Shown: piece by piece, positions 1 through 7,772 of the stretch
Layout of the letters: each line of letters opens with the position of its first letter
Numbering within the stretch: the stretch's first letter is position 1
From: Candidatus Methylomirabilota bacterium
GTDB taxonomy: Bacteria; Methylomirabilota; Methylomirabilia; Methylomirabilales; JACPAU01
Length of the DNA: 9,644 nucleotides
Reading direction: 5' to 3'
NCBI GenBank assembly: GCA_023249205.1
Contig: JAHFDC010000014.1
Span: 1-9,644, forward strand
Translations under genes and position numbers: made by a program
Notes under the pieces: generated by a model
Told to the model about the DNA's origin: nothing
Database searches by the model: none
Seen by the model: only the letters and a program-made list of their open reading frames with translations

Positions 1-953
1 ACGTTTGTGTGGGCCAGCTCCTCGACGCTGTGGGTGAGCTGCCGGAACAGTTGGGCGTTGGCCAGGGCCAGCGACACCAGGCAGGAGAAGGTCGTGAAGA
101 GGGCCATGTCGTACTCGTCGAAGGCCCCCCCCTCCCGCTTGTTGTTGGCGTTCAGCACTCCCACGGTCTTTCCGTTCACCTTGACCGGCACGCTCATGAG
201 GGAGCGGGTCGTGTAGCGGTGGAAGAAGGAGGACTCGTTGAACCTCGGGTCCTGCTGGATGTCCTTGATCAGGAGGGGCTCCCCCTTCTGCGCCACGGTG
301 CCGGCGATCCCCTCCCCCACCTTCGGCCGGGCGCTCTCCCGCACGTCCTCGGCGAGGCCGCGGGCGAAGGCGATCCGGAGGGTCTGGGCCCCTTCCTCCA
401 TCAGCATGAGGGAGACGATCTCCACCTCCAGCACGTCCGCGATGAAGTCAATCACCCGCTGGAAGAGGACCTGGTTGTTCTGGAGGAACTCCCCCAGGAC
501 GTCCCACCGGATGAGGTCGGCCAGGGCCAGGGCGCGGTCCTGGAGTTTCTCCACCTGCACCTGACGCCGCAGTCTGGCCCGGCCGCTGCGGGCGAGCAGG
601 GCGGCCCGGCCCACTGCGCGGGAAAGCTCCTCCAGGTTCACCGGCTTGCTGAGCGCGTCGAAGGCGCCATCCTTGACGGCGCTCACCCCTCGCTCCACCG
701 TCCGGTGGCTGCTCACGATGATCACGGGCAGGTCGGGGCGGTCCTGCCGGAGCAGGTGCAACACCTCCATCCCGTCCAGGCCGGGCATGATGAGGTCCAG
801 GAGGACAACGTGCACCGCCTCTTTCTCCAGCGTCTTGAGCCCCTCCTCCCCGCTGGCGGCCGCCAGGACCCGGTACCCCTCCTTGGTCAGATGGTCCCCC
901 ACCAGCGCCCGGAAGAGCCGCTCGTCGTCAATGAGCAGGATGGTCTCGCTCAT
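1..953 (-). CDS. Response regulator with REC and GAF domains (3' end outside window)
   Basis: My translation of the minus strand gives 317 residues before the window edge, so the C-terminal output region is not visible. Residues 1-120 form a CheY-like receiver domain: the acidic pair is D9-D10, the likely phosphoacceptor is D53 ([11 protein letters not shown]), S81 is the hydroxyl residue, and K103-P104 is the conserved Lys-Pro. A short charged linker (about 121-155) leads into a GAF domain (about 158-305) with typical [14 protein letters not shown] and GVLNANNK segments. A further helix starts at the cut. The ATG overlaps the hslU stop as ATGA with no clear Shine-Dalgarno, which points to translation coupled to hslU. 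A two-component signalling role is well supported. Whether the missing end is GGDEF, HD-GYP, histidine kinase, DNA-binding or nothing cannot be told, and the GAF ligand is unknown. Confidence 0.9.
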   Translation of the reverse strand, partial: MSETILLIDDERLFRALVGDHLTKEGYRVLAAASGEEGLKTLEKEAVHVVLLDLIMPGLDGMEVLHLLRQDRPDLPVIIVSSHRTVERGVSAVKDGAFDALSKPVNLEELSRAVGRAALLARSGRARLRRQVQVEKLQDRALALADLIRWDVLGEFLQNNQVLFQRVIDFIADVLEVEIVSLMLMEEGAQTLRIAFARGLAEDVRESARPKVGEGIAGTVAQKGEPLLIKDIQQDPRFNESSFFHRYTTRSLMSVPVKVNGKTVGVLNANNKREGGAFDEYDMALFTTFSCLVSLALANAQLFRQLTHSVEELAHTN

Positions 954-2290
954 AGGATGTACCGGCTCAGGTCCTCGTTCCGGACCAGCTGCTGGAGCCG
1001 CTCCCGCACGTAGGCGGCGTTGATCTCCACGCGGACCCCGGGCATGTGCGGCGCCTCGAAGGAGACCTCGTCCAGCAGTCGCTCCATGACGGTGTAGAGC
1101 CGCCGCGCCCCGATGTTCTCCATCGCCTCGTTCACCCCGCAGGCGATGGCCGCGATCTCCTCCAGGGCATCCTTGGTGAAGTCCAGGGTCACCCCCTCCG
1201 TCTGGAGGAGGGCCGTGTACTGCTTGGTGAGGGCGTTCTCCGGCTCCGTGAGGATCCGGACGAAATCCCCCCGGGTCAGCGGGTACAGCTCGACCCGGAG
1301 CGGGAAGCGGCCCTGCAGCTCCGGGATCAGGTCGGACGGTTTGGCCACGTGGAAGGCCCCGGCGGCGATGAAGAGGACGTGGTCGGTCCGGACCATTCCG
1401 TACTTGGTCGGGACCGTCGAGCCCTCCACGATGGGGAGGAGATCCCGCTGCACCCCCTCCCGGGAGACGTCGGGGCCGGCGGTCCGCTCCCGGCCGGCGA
1501 TCTTGTCAATCTCATCCAGGAAGATGATGCCGGCGTTCTCCACCCGCCGCACCGCCTCCGCCACGACCTCGTCCATGTCAATGAGCTTCCCCGCCTCCTC
1601 CTGGGCCAGCAGGCGCCGGGCCTCCCGGAGCTTCACCTTGCGCCGCTTCACCCGGCCCGGCAGCAGGTTCCCCAGCATCTCCTGGAGGTTGATGTCCATC
1701 TGGCCCATCCCCGCCCCCGGGAAGACCTCCATCATGGGGAAGGCCCTGTCCTTCAACTCCAGTTCCACCACCCGGTCCTCCAGGATCCCGTCCCGGAGCA
1801 TCTTCCGGAACTTCTCCCGGGTCTCCTGCGCCGGCGGCGGCGCGGCCGGCTCGAAGCCGGGCGGGGCGGGGCGGGCCGCGGGGAGGAGGAGATCCAGCAG
1901 GCGCTCCTCGGCCAACTCGGCCGCCCGCTCCTCCACGCTCTTTGCCCGCTCCCCCTTCACCATGCTCACGGCCAGTTCCGTCAGGTCCCGGATCATGGAC
2001 TCCACGTCCCGGCCGACGTAGCCCACCTCGGTGTACTTGGAGGCCTCCACCTTGAGGAACGGTGCCTCGGCCAGGCGGGCGAGGCGGCGCGCAATCTCGG
2101 TCTTCCCGATCCCCGTGGGACCGATCATGATGATGTTCTTCGGCGCCACCTCGTCGCGCAGCTCGGCGGGGAGCCGCTGGCGGCGCCAGCGGTTGCGCAG
2201 GGCGATGGCCACGGCCCGCTTCGCGTCGCGCTGGCCGATGACGTACTTGTCCAGTTCGGCCACGATCTGGCGGGGCGTGAGGGAGTCCAT
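950..2290 (-). CDS. hslU: HslU, ATPase subunit of the HslVU protease
   Basis: This AAA+ ATPase caps the HslV peptidase, unfolding and threading protein substrates into it in the cytoplasm. From the ATG at 2290 the protein is 446 residues, normal for the family. The N-terminus [18 protein letters not shown] is classic HslU. Walker A is GPTGIGKT (57-64), the pore loop is GYVG (90-93), the variable Pro/Ala-rich I-domain covers about 110-240, Walker B is IIFLDEID (255-262), the arginine-finger region is ELQGRFP (R328), and sensor 2 is GARR (394-397). The C-terminal tail EDLSRYIL is the segment that docks into HslV in known complexes. I chose the ATG because GGAAGAG lies five bases upstream. An in-frame GTG directly before it (2293) would add one residue but sits too close to that site. 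The start overlaps the hslV stop (TGATG) and the stop overlaps the next gene (ATGA). Confidence 0.97.
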   Translation of the reverse strand: MDSLTPRQIVAELDKYVIGQRDAKRAVAIALRNRWRRQRLPAELRDEVAPKNIIMIGPTGIGKTEIARRLARLAEAPFLKVEASKYTEVGYVGRDVESMIRDLTELAVSMVKGERAKSVEERAAELAEERLLDLLLPAARPAPPGFEPAAPPPAQETREKFRKMLRDGILEDRVVELELKDRAFPMMEVFPGAGMGQMDINLQEMLGNLLPGRVKRRKVKLREARRLLAQEEAGKLIDMDEVVAEAVRRVENAGIIFLDEIDKIAGRERTAGPDVSREGVQRDLLPIVEGSTVPTKYGMVRTDHVLFIAAGAFHVAKPSDLIPELQGRFPLRVELYPLTRGDFVRILTEPENALTKQYTALLQTEGVTLDFTKDALEEIAAIACGVNEAMENIGARRLYTVMERLLDEVSFEAPHMPGVRVEINAAYVRERLQQLVRNEDLSRYIL

Positions 2291-2814
2291 CACAACTCTT
2301 CCACCGTGATGTGGTCGTTCGTGTGGACGCAGAGGGAGGCGGCGATCCGCATGGCCTCCTCGGTGATCGTCCGCGCGTCCAGGTCCGTGAACTTTACCAA
2401 CGCCCGCGCCGCGGCGGCCGCGTAGGGGCCCCCCGACCCGATGGCGATGATCCCGTCATCCGGCTCGATGATGTCCCCGGTCCCCGAGATGAGGAGGGAG
2501 TGCTCCTTGTCCGCCACGGCGAGCATCGCCTCCAGGCGCCGCAGCACCCGGTCGGTCCGCCAGTCCTTCGCCAGCTCCACCGCCGCTCGGGGGAGGTTCC
2601 CCCGGTATTCCTCCAGTTTCGCCTCGAACTTGGTGAAGAGGGCGAAGGCGTCCGCGGCCGCCCCGGCGAACCCGGCAAGGACCTGGTCGCCGCGCAGGCG
2701 GCGGACCTTCCTTGCCGTGTGCTTCATGATCGTCTCTCCGAAGGAGACCTGGCCGTCGCCCGCCAGGCAGACCTTCCCCCGGTGCCTGACCGACAGGATG
2801 GTGGTGCTCCGCCA
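2290..2814 (-). CDS. hslV: HslV, threonine peptidase subunit of HslVU; start codon not identifiable
   Basis: This is the proteolytic subunit of the HslVU complex, an N-terminal-threonine hydrolase related to proteasome beta subunits. The mature part begins at TTILSVRH with T1 at 2805-2803 and runs 171 residues, the usual length. The catalytic set is intact: T1, D17 (AGDGQ), K33 (ARKVRR) and S124 (GSGGPY). The hslU gene follows immediately with overlapping stop and start. The oddity is the beginning. Family members usually start only a few residues before T1, but this frame has no ATG, GTG, TTG or CTG from T1 back to a TTG at 2991 deep inside xerC. The coordinate 2814 is therefore nominal: a TGG codon lies where the start is expected (W-R-S-T-T). 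The first ATG inside the gene (2727) would remove T1 and D17 and cannot be the true start. A one-base sequence error or real mutation near the 5' end is likely. Confidence 0.88.
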   Translation of the reverse strand, partial: WRSTTILSVRHRGKVCLAGDGQVSFGETIMKHTARKVRRLRGDQVLAGFAGAAADAFALFTKFEAKLEEYRGNLPRAAVELAKDWRTDRVLRRLEAMLAVADKEHSLLISGTGDIIEPDDGIIAIGSGGPYAAAAARALVKFTDLDARTITEEAMRIAASLCVHTNDHITVEEL

Positions 2815-2842
2815 CCGCGCTTGTTCCCGCCCCGTGAGCGGG

Positions 2843-3745
2843 TCATGCCTTCGGGTGGGCCCGATCGTACACCTCCATGAGCCGGTCCAGGTGGAGATGG
2901 GTGTAGCGCTGGGTCGTCGAGAGCCGGGCGTGGCCCAGCATCTCCTGGATGGCCCGGAGATCGGCTCCGGCGTCCAGCAGGTGCGTGGCAAAGGAGTGCC
3001 GCAGGCCGTGCGGGGTGATCCTGCCGTGCAGCCCTGCCCGCGCCAGTCCCACCGCGAGCCGGCGGGCGACGCCCCGGGGCGTGAGCCGCCCCCCGGCCCG
3101 GTTCAGGAAGACCGCCGCACGCTTGCCCCCGCGCCGCACGGCGAGCGCATCCCGCCGGGCGAGGTAGGCCTTGAGGGCTGCCACCGCGGCCGCCCCCAGC
3201 GGCACGACCCGCTCCCGCCGCCCCTTCCCCAGGACCCGGACCAGCCCCTCCTCCAGGTAGAGGTCCTGCAGGTCCAGCCCCGTCAGTTCCCCCACCCGGA
3301 GCCCGGAGGAGTAGGCCACCTCGAAGAGGGCGTAGTCCCGGAGCGCCCCAGGCGCCGCCCCGGGGGGCGCCGCCAGAAGTTGCGCCGCCTCGTCCACCGT
3401 CAGGTATCGGGGCAGGCGCTGCGGCCCGCGGGGGGTCGGGACGACCCGGGCCGGGTTGGCCTTGATGAGGCCCTCCCGGCACCAGAACTGGAAGAGCCCC
3501 CGCACCGCTGCCGTCTTTCTGGCCACGGTCGCGCGGGCGTTCCCGGCCTTCAGTCGCCAGGCGACGAAGGCTCGGATGGCCAGGGCGTCCACCGCCTCGA
3601 GCCGGACCGGGCCTTCGGCCCGCCCGCCCCGCTCCTCGAGGAAGGCGGCGAACTGGCCGAGGTCGGCCGCATAGGCCCGGCAGGTGTGGGGCGAAACCCC
3701 CTGCATCTCCAGGGCATTCAGGTAGGCCGCAATCCGCGCGCGCAC
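2843..3745 (-). CDS. xerC: Tyrosine recombinase XerC
   Basis: This is a site-specific recombinase of 300 residues, the family's usual size. Xer proteins resolve chromosome dimers at dif sites near division. The N-terminal SAM-like DNA-binding domain spans about 1-95 ([15 protein letters not shown] is typical). The catalytic domain carries the full set: R150 (SSGLRVGEL), K174 (GKGRRER), H246 and R249 (HGLRH), H272 (LGHARLSTT) and the nucleophile Y281 (QRYTHLH). The start is GTG at 3745, preceded by GGGAGG with a four-base spacer. It lies between trmFO and hslVU, the position held by codV in Bacillus subtilis, and this supports XerC over a mobile-element integrase. The TGA stop overlaps an out-of-frame ATG (ATGA at 2846-2843). 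XerC is favoured, but a single-Xer (XerA-like) system cannot be excluded from one gene. Confidence 0.93.
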   Translation of the reverse strand: MRARIAAYLNALEMQGVSPHTCRAYAADLGQFAAFLEERGGRAEGPVRLEAVDALAIRAFVAWRLKAGNARATVARKTAAVRGLFQFWCREGLIKANPARVVPTPRGPQRLPRYLTVDEAAQLLAAPPGAAPGALRDYALFEVAYSSGLRVGELTGLDLQDLYLEEGLVRVLGKGRRERVVPLGAAAVAALKAYLARRDALAVRRGGKRAAVFLNRAGGRLTPRGVARRLAVGLARAGLHGRITPHGLRHSFATHLLDAGADLRAIQEMLGHARLSTTQRYTHLHLDRLMEVYDRAHPKA

Positions 3746-3749
3746 GGCG

Positions 3750-3755
3750 CCTCCC
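3750..3755 (-). promoter_or_regulatory. Ribosome binding site of xerC
   Basis: On the minus strand GGGAGG lies four bases before the GTG at 3745-3743. A strong Shine-Dalgarno at this spacing decides in favour of the GTG start. Translation of xerC here looks independent of trmFO, unlike the coupled genes downstream. Confidence 0.75.
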
Positions 3756-3781
3756 GGCCCTCCCCGCGCCTAAATGGCGAA

Positions 3782-3808
3782 GAGGGGGCGGCACGCGCCA
3801 TCCCCCTC
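3782..3808 (-). terminator. Hairpin between trmFO and xerC; weak terminator or attenuator candidate
   Basis: A GAGGGGG arm (3782-3788) pairs with CCCCCTC (3802-3808), and an inner GGC/GCC pair (3790-3792 with 3797-3799) closes a four-base loop, with small bulges between the stems. It sits 33 bases after the trmFO stop. On the minus strand it is followed by TTCGCCATTTA, not a true T-run, so intrinsic termination would be weak. It could instead modulate read-through into xerC or be a by-product of high GC. Confidence 0.35.
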
Positions 3809-3840
3809 GGTTGCCACAATACGCGGAGTCCCGGCCCTCG

Positions 3841-5202
3841 TCAACTCAAGAATCGCCGCCAATTCTCCAGCGCCGCCAGGGACCGCTCCGCCAGGCCCTC
3901 CACCCTCTTCCGGCGGTCCCGGATCGGCCGGGGGAGCGGCGGCAGGAGGCCGAAGTTCACGTTCATGGGGGCGAAACCGGGCGGCGCCACCTCCGTCACG
4001 TACCGGAGGACCGCCCCGAGGAGGGTCTCGGGGGGCGGGACGACGGTCGGTGCGCCCGCGAGGAGCCTGGCGGCGTTCAGGCCGGCGAGAAGCCCGGCCC
4101 CCACCGACTCGGTGTATCCCTCGACGCCGATGAGCTGCCCGGCGAAGAGGAGGCCGCTGTCCCCGCGGAACTGGAGGGTGGGGAGGAGGAGCAGGGGACT
4201 CGCGATATAGGTGTTCCGGTGGATGCTCCCGTAGCGCAGGAACTCGGCCTCCCGCAGTCCAGGGATCATCCGGAAGACCCGCTGCTGCTCTCCCCGCCGC
4301 ATCCGCGTCTGAAACCCCACCAGCCCGTACATTTCACCTGCTGCGTCCTCACGGCGCAACTGGACCACGGCGTATGGAACCCGGCCGGTCCGGGGGTCCG
4401 TGAGGCCGACCGGCTTCATGGGACCGAAGCAGAGGGCCTCCTTCCCCCGGCCGGCTAACTCCTCGACGGGGAGGCAGCCCTCGAAGAAGCGGGTCTCCTC
4501 GAAGGGATGGAGGGGGTACAGGTCGGCGGACCGGAGAGCCTCCCAGAAGGCGGTGTACTCGGCCTCGGTGAAAGGACAGTTCAGGTAGTCTTCGCCCCCC
4601 TTCCCGTACCGGGAGGCGGCAAAGGCGACCGTCCGGTCCACGGAGTCTGCCGCCACGATGGGGGAGATGGCATCGTAGAAGAACAGGCGGGCCTGGGGGG
4701 CGGCGGCCGGGGTGAGGCCGGGGCGACGTTCGGCCTCCCCCAGGTAGGAGGCGAAGAGGGCGCAGAGGTCCTCCGCAAGATTCTCCGAGGTGAGGGGCCC
4801 GGTGGCCACGACGCAGGGCCGCTCGGGCGGGAGGGCCTTCACCTCCTCCCGGACGATGGTGATGCGGGGATGGGCGGCGAGGAGGGCCGTGACCTCGGCA
4901 GCGAAGGCCTCCCGGTCCACGGCCAGCGCGGTCCCAGCCGGGACGGCGTGCCGCTTCGCCACCTCCAGGATCACGGACCCCAGCCGGCTCAGTTCGGCGT
5001 TCAGCAGGCCACCGGCCGTGGTCACGTCCAGGGACTTGAGGGAGTTGCTGCAGACCAGTTCCGCGAGGGAGGAGGTCTGGTGGGCGGGGGTGCGGACGGC
5101 CGGCCGCATCTCGTACAGAAGGACCTCGGCGCCGGCCTCGGCGGCCTGCCACGCCGCCTCTGCCCCGCTGAGGCCACCACCGATGACCGTCACTGGGGAC
5201 AT
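3841..5202 (-). CDS. trmFO: TrmFO, folate/FAD-dependent tRNA (uracil-54-C5)-methyltransferase
   Basis: The family makes 5-methyluridine at position 54 in the tRNA T-loop, taking the carbon from methylenetetrahydrofolate and using FAD. The protein has 453 residues, close to the usual 435-460. An FAD-binding Rossmann motif VIGGGLSGAEAAW opens the protein (about 6-18). Two cysteines match the functional pair of the Thermus enzyme (C51 and C223 there): C51 in ELVCSNSLKS and C243 in FFEGCLPVEE. Other family signatures are TPAHQTS, ATGPLTS, YDAISPIV, YLNCPFT, FGPMKPVGL and the C-terminal FAD segment GVEGYTESVGAGLLAG (359-374). The ATG lies nine bases after topA; an AAGG overlapping the topA TAA stop can act as the ribosome site. 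It follows topA, as gid does in Bacillus subtilis, and would be co-transcribed with it. Confidence 0.96.
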   Translation of the reverse strand: MSPVTVIGGGLSGAEAAWQAAEAGAEVLLYEMRPAVRTPAHQTSSLAELVCSNSLKSLDVTTAGGLLNAELSRLGSVILEVAKRHAVPAGTALAVDREAFAAEVTALLAAHPRITIVREEVKALPPERPCVVATGPLTSENLAEDLCALFASYLGEAERRPGLTPAAAPQARLFFYDAISPIVAADSVDRTVAFAASRYGKGGEDYLNCPFTEAEYTAFWEALRSADLYPLHPFEETRFFEGCLPVEELAGRGKEALCFGPMKPVGLTDPRTGRVPYAVVQLRREDAAGEMYGLVGFQTRMRRGEQQRVFRMIPGLREAEFLRYGSIHRNTYIASPLLLLPTLQFRGDSGLLFAGQLIGVEGYTESVGAGLLAGLNAARLLAGAPTVVPPPETLLGAVLRYVTEVAPPGFAPMNVNFGLLPPLPRPIRDRRKRVEGLAERSLAALENWRRFLS

Positions 5203-5211
5203 ACCGATGCC

Positions 5212-7683
5212 TTAGGAGGCGGGCGCGGCCACCGGCTCAGGCGCGCCGGGAGCCTTGGCAAAGTCGCAGCCCTGCGTGGCGCACGCGAGCGTCACCTCAC
5301 CCCCCCGCGTCCGCTTCTCCAGCAGGAATTTTGCTCCGCACCGGGGGCAGGGCTCCGGGACGGGCCGGTTCCAGAGGGCAAAGGCGCAAGCCGGGTAGGA
5401 GCTGCAGCCGTAGAAAGTCCTCCCCCGCTTGGTCCGCTTCTGGGCGAGCGGCGCTTTGCACCGGGGGCAGTCCACGCCGATGGGCAGCGACTTGATCGCC
5501 TTGCACGTCGGGTAGGTGGAGCACGAGAGGAACCGGCCGTACCGGCCGGTCCGGATGACCATCGGCGCCCCGCACTTCTCGCACCGCTCGTTCGTCGGCT
5601 CCGGGGGGGGCGGGGGCTGGCGCTTCCCCCCATCCACGCGGACGACCGTCCGGCACTCCGGGTAGCCGGAGCAGGCGAGGAAGGGACCGTACCGCCCCCG
5701 CTTCAGGACCATGGGCCGGCCGCACTTCTCGCACGCCTGCGCGGCCTCCTCGGACGGTGCGGCTTCCGCGGACGCCCCGTTCCCGCCATTCCGCGGCAGC
5801 TCCCGGGTCGCCTTGCACTTCGGATAGGTGGAGCAGGCTAGGAATTTCCCGAACCGGCCCCACTTGATCACCATCGGGGCGCCGCACTTCTCGCACCGCT
5901 CCTCCGTCTGCTCCTCCATCGCCTTGATGTTGGCCATGGAGACTTTCGCCTCCTTGAGCCACTTGGCGAAGAAGTGGTAGAAGCGGTGCATCTCCTCCCG
6001 CCACTTGGCTTTCCCCTCCTCGATCTCGTCCAGCCGGCTCTCCATGAGGGCGGTGAACTCGTACTCCATGATCCGGGGGAAGGACTTGACGAGGAGGTCC
6101 ACCACGATCTCTCCCAGTTCCGTGGGGATGAACTTCCCCTTCTCCCGGACCACGTAGTCCCGGTTCTGGATGATGGAGAGGATGGTGGCGTACGTGCTGG
6201 GGCGGCCGATGCCCCGCTCCTCCAGCTCCTTGACGAGGGTGGCCTCGCCATAGCGGGGCGGGGGCTGGGTGAAGTGCTGCTCCGGGTGCAGCGCCCGGAG
6301 GGCGAGCACCTCCCCCTCCCGCATCGGGGGGAGCGTCATCTCGGCCGTCTCGTGCGCCTCGCCGCTCCCGTTCTCCTCCTCCACCTCGTGGGGCGGACGC
6401 TTCGGCGCCTCGTCGGTCCCCTCCACGTACACCTGCATGAACCCCGGGAACCGCATCACCCGGCCGGTGGCCCGCAGGAGGGACCGGCCCGCCTCGATGT
6501 CGGCCGTGGTGACGTCGAAGCGCGCCGGCGGCATCTGGGAGGCCACGAACCGGTTCCAGATCAGGGTGTAGAGCGCCAACTGATCCCTCGTGAGATACGC
6601 CCGGACGCCGGCCGGCTCCCGCAGGACCGAGGTAGGCCGGATCGCCTCGTGGGCCTCCTGGGCGCCCCGGGCGCTCTTGTAGACCGGAGGCGTCTCCGGG
6701 AGGAAGTCCGCCCCGAACTTCTCGCTGATGTAGCCCCGGACCTCCGCCACCGCCTCAGCCGCCACGCGGGTGGAGTCGGTCCGCATGTAGGTAATGAGAC
6801 CGACGCCCTCCTCCTTCCCGAGTTCGATCCCCTCGTAGAGTTGCTGGGCCACCTGCATCGTCTTCTTGGCCTGGAAGCCCAGTTTGCGGGCGGCCTCCTG
6901 CTGGAGCCTGCTGGTGATGAAGGGGGGAACGGGGTGCCGCTTCCGCTCCTTCGTCGTGAGGTGCGCCACCCGGAAGGTTGCATGCTCGAGTGCCGCCACG
7001 GCGGCCCGCGCCGCCCCCTCGTCCGGGAGGCGGACCTTCTCCCCGTTCACCTTCACGAGCCGCGCCGTGAACTCCGGCGGCTGGCCCGCCGCGAGGCGCG
7101 CGTCCAGCGTCCAGTACTCGGTCGAGACGAAGGCCCGGATCTCCTTCTCCCGGTCCACGATGAGGCGCAGCGCCACCGATTGGACCCGGCCCGCCGAGAT
7201 CCCCCGCCGCACCTTCTCCCAGAGCAGGGGGCTGAGCTTGTAGCCCACGAGGCGATCCAGGATCCGGCGGGCCTGCTGGGCCTCCACCTTCCGGGAGTCA
7301 ATCTTCCCCGGATGGGCGAAGGCCTCCTGCACGGCCCGCCTCGTGATCTCGTTGAAGAGGACCCGGTGGACCGGCTTGCGCGCCCCTTTCAGCTCCTGGG
7401 CCAGGTGCCAGCCGATCGCCTCCCCCTCCCGGTCCGGGTCGGTGGCCAGAAAGACGGCACCGGAGGCCTTGGCCGCCTTCTTCAGGTCGGCCACCACCTT
7501 TTCCCGCCCCTTGATGACCTCGTACTGGGGTTTGAAGTTGTGCTCCACGTCCACCGCCAGCTTCTTGACCGGCAGGTCGCGGATGTGGCCCATGGAGGCC
7601 TTGACGACATAGTCCCGGCCCAGGAACTTGTTAATGGTCTTCGCCTTCGCCGGGGATTCCACGATAACCAACGACTTGGCCAC
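5212..7683 (-). CDS. topA: DNA topoisomerase I (type IA)
   Basis: It relaxes negative supercoils by single-strand passage through a 5'-phosphotyrosine intermediate. I chose GTG at 7683, giving 823 residues that begin AKSLVIVESPAKAKTI as in the family. The frame stays open for 20 more codons upstream, but GAGG sits six bases before this GTG and the extension matches nothing known. The Toprim domain has E9 and TDPDREGE (81-88), and the catalytic tyrosine is Y299 in GLITYMRTDSTR. The C-terminus has five Cys4 modules: C597/600/617/623, C651/654/671/677, C701/704/721/727, C739/742/760/766 and C779/782/801/806. These are topoisomerase zinc ribbons, thought to bind single-stranded DNA and partners. 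Pro/Ala-rich linkers separate modules 1-2 and 2-3. The first three modules share GRFGKFLAC-like or GRYGPFLAC-like loops, so they look duplicated; modules 4 and 5 have diverged. Confidence 0.97.
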   Translation of the reverse strand: MAKSLVIVESPAKAKTINKFLGRDYVVKASMGHIRDLPVKKLAVDVEHNFKPQYEVIKGREKVVADLKKAAKASGAVFLATDPDREGEAIGWHLAQELKGARKPVHRVLFNEITRRAVQEAFAHPGKIDSRKVEAQQARRILDRLVGYKLSPLLWEKVRRGISAGRVQSVALRLIVDREKEIRAFVSTEYWTLDARLAAGQPPEFTARLVKVNGEKVRLPDEGAARAAVAALEHATFRVAHLTTKERKRHPVPPFITSRLQQEAARKLGFQAKKTMQVAQQLYEGIELGKEEGVGLITYMRTDSTRVAAEAVAEVRGYISEKFGADFLPETPPVYKSARGAQEAHEAIRPTSVLREPAGVRAYLTRDQLALYTLIWNRFVASQMPPARFDVTTADIEAGRSLLRATGRVMRFPGFMQVYVEGTDEAPKRPPHEVEEENGSGEAHETAEMTLPPMREGEVLALRALHPEQHFTQPPPRYGEATLVKELEERGIGRPSTYATILSIIQNRDYVVREKGKFIPTELGEIVVDLLVKSFPRIMEYEFTALMESRLDEIEEGKAKWREEMHRFYHFFAKWLKEAKVSMANIKAMEEQTEERCEKCGAPMVIKWGRFGKFLACSTYPKCKATRELPRNGGNGASAEAAPSEEAAQACEKCGRPMVLKRGRYGPFLACSGYPECRTVVRVDGGKRQPPPPPEPTNERCEKCGAPMVIRTGRYGRFLSCSTYPTCKAIKSLPIGVDCPRCKAPLAQKRTKRGRTFYGCSSYPACAFALWNRPVPEPCPRCGAKFLLEKRTRGGEVTLACATQGCDFAKAPGAPEPVAAPAS

Positions 7684-7689
7684 GCCCTT

Positions 7690-7700
7690 CCTCACTCCTT
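7690..7700 (-). promoter_or_regulatory. Ribosome binding site region of topA
   Basis: On the minus strand AAGGAG (7700-7695) and GAGG (7693-7690) precede the GTG at 7683, the nearer one by six bases. This supports the start at the family-conserved AKSLVIVES position over the open 20-codon extension. A second in-frame GTG (7695-7693) sits inside the purine-rich stretch and is less well served. Confidence 0.6.
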
Positions 7701-7766
7701 TCAGGGATTGACTTCGGAGAGCGGCGTCACGGCGGAGGGGCAACGAGGCCGCGCATCCGATCTAAT

Positions 7767-7772
7767 ATTATA
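7767..7772 (-). promoter_or_regulatory. Possible -10 element of a topA promoter
   Basis: A perfect TATAAT (minus strand 7772-7767) overlaps the dprA TAA stop, in an AT-rich patch that is unusual for this GC-rich window, about 85 bases before topA. No good -35 is seen: 16- to 18-base spacers give hexamers with at most two matches to TTGACA. It may be only the sequence around the stop codon. Confidence 0.3.

Noticed and set aside
9..1013. A 334-codon plus-strand frame opposite the response regulator
   Set aside because: The composition is low-complexity and shadow-like, while the minus strand encodes clear REC and GAF domains.
2843..3745. The tyrosine recombinase as a mobile-element integrase
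   Set aside because: It sits in the conserved trmFO-xerC-hslV order, has the standard Xer length, and has no attachment-site repeats, tRNA gene or cargo beside it.
2724..3794. A 356-codon minus-strand frame overlapping xerC in another frame
   Set aside because: Gly/Ala/Arg/Pro-rich shadow of xerC with no domain. Its only use is that the ATG at 2846 lies in it, which bears on the hslV start problem.
1046..4210. Long plus-strand open frames (459 and 589 codons) opposite hslU, hslV, xerC and trmFO
   Set aside because: Same GC-bias shadow effect; the minus-strand proteins carry complete catalytic motifs and the plus-strand frames carry none.
4507..5841. A 444-codon plus-strand frame opposite trmFO and the end of topA
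   Set aside because: Gly/Arg/Pro-rich with no recognisable motif and antisense to two well-supported genes.
7684..7743. A 20-residue N-terminal extension of TopA from a TTG at 7743
   Set aside because: Family alignment and the ribosome site favour the GTG at 7683; the extension has no recognisable sequence.
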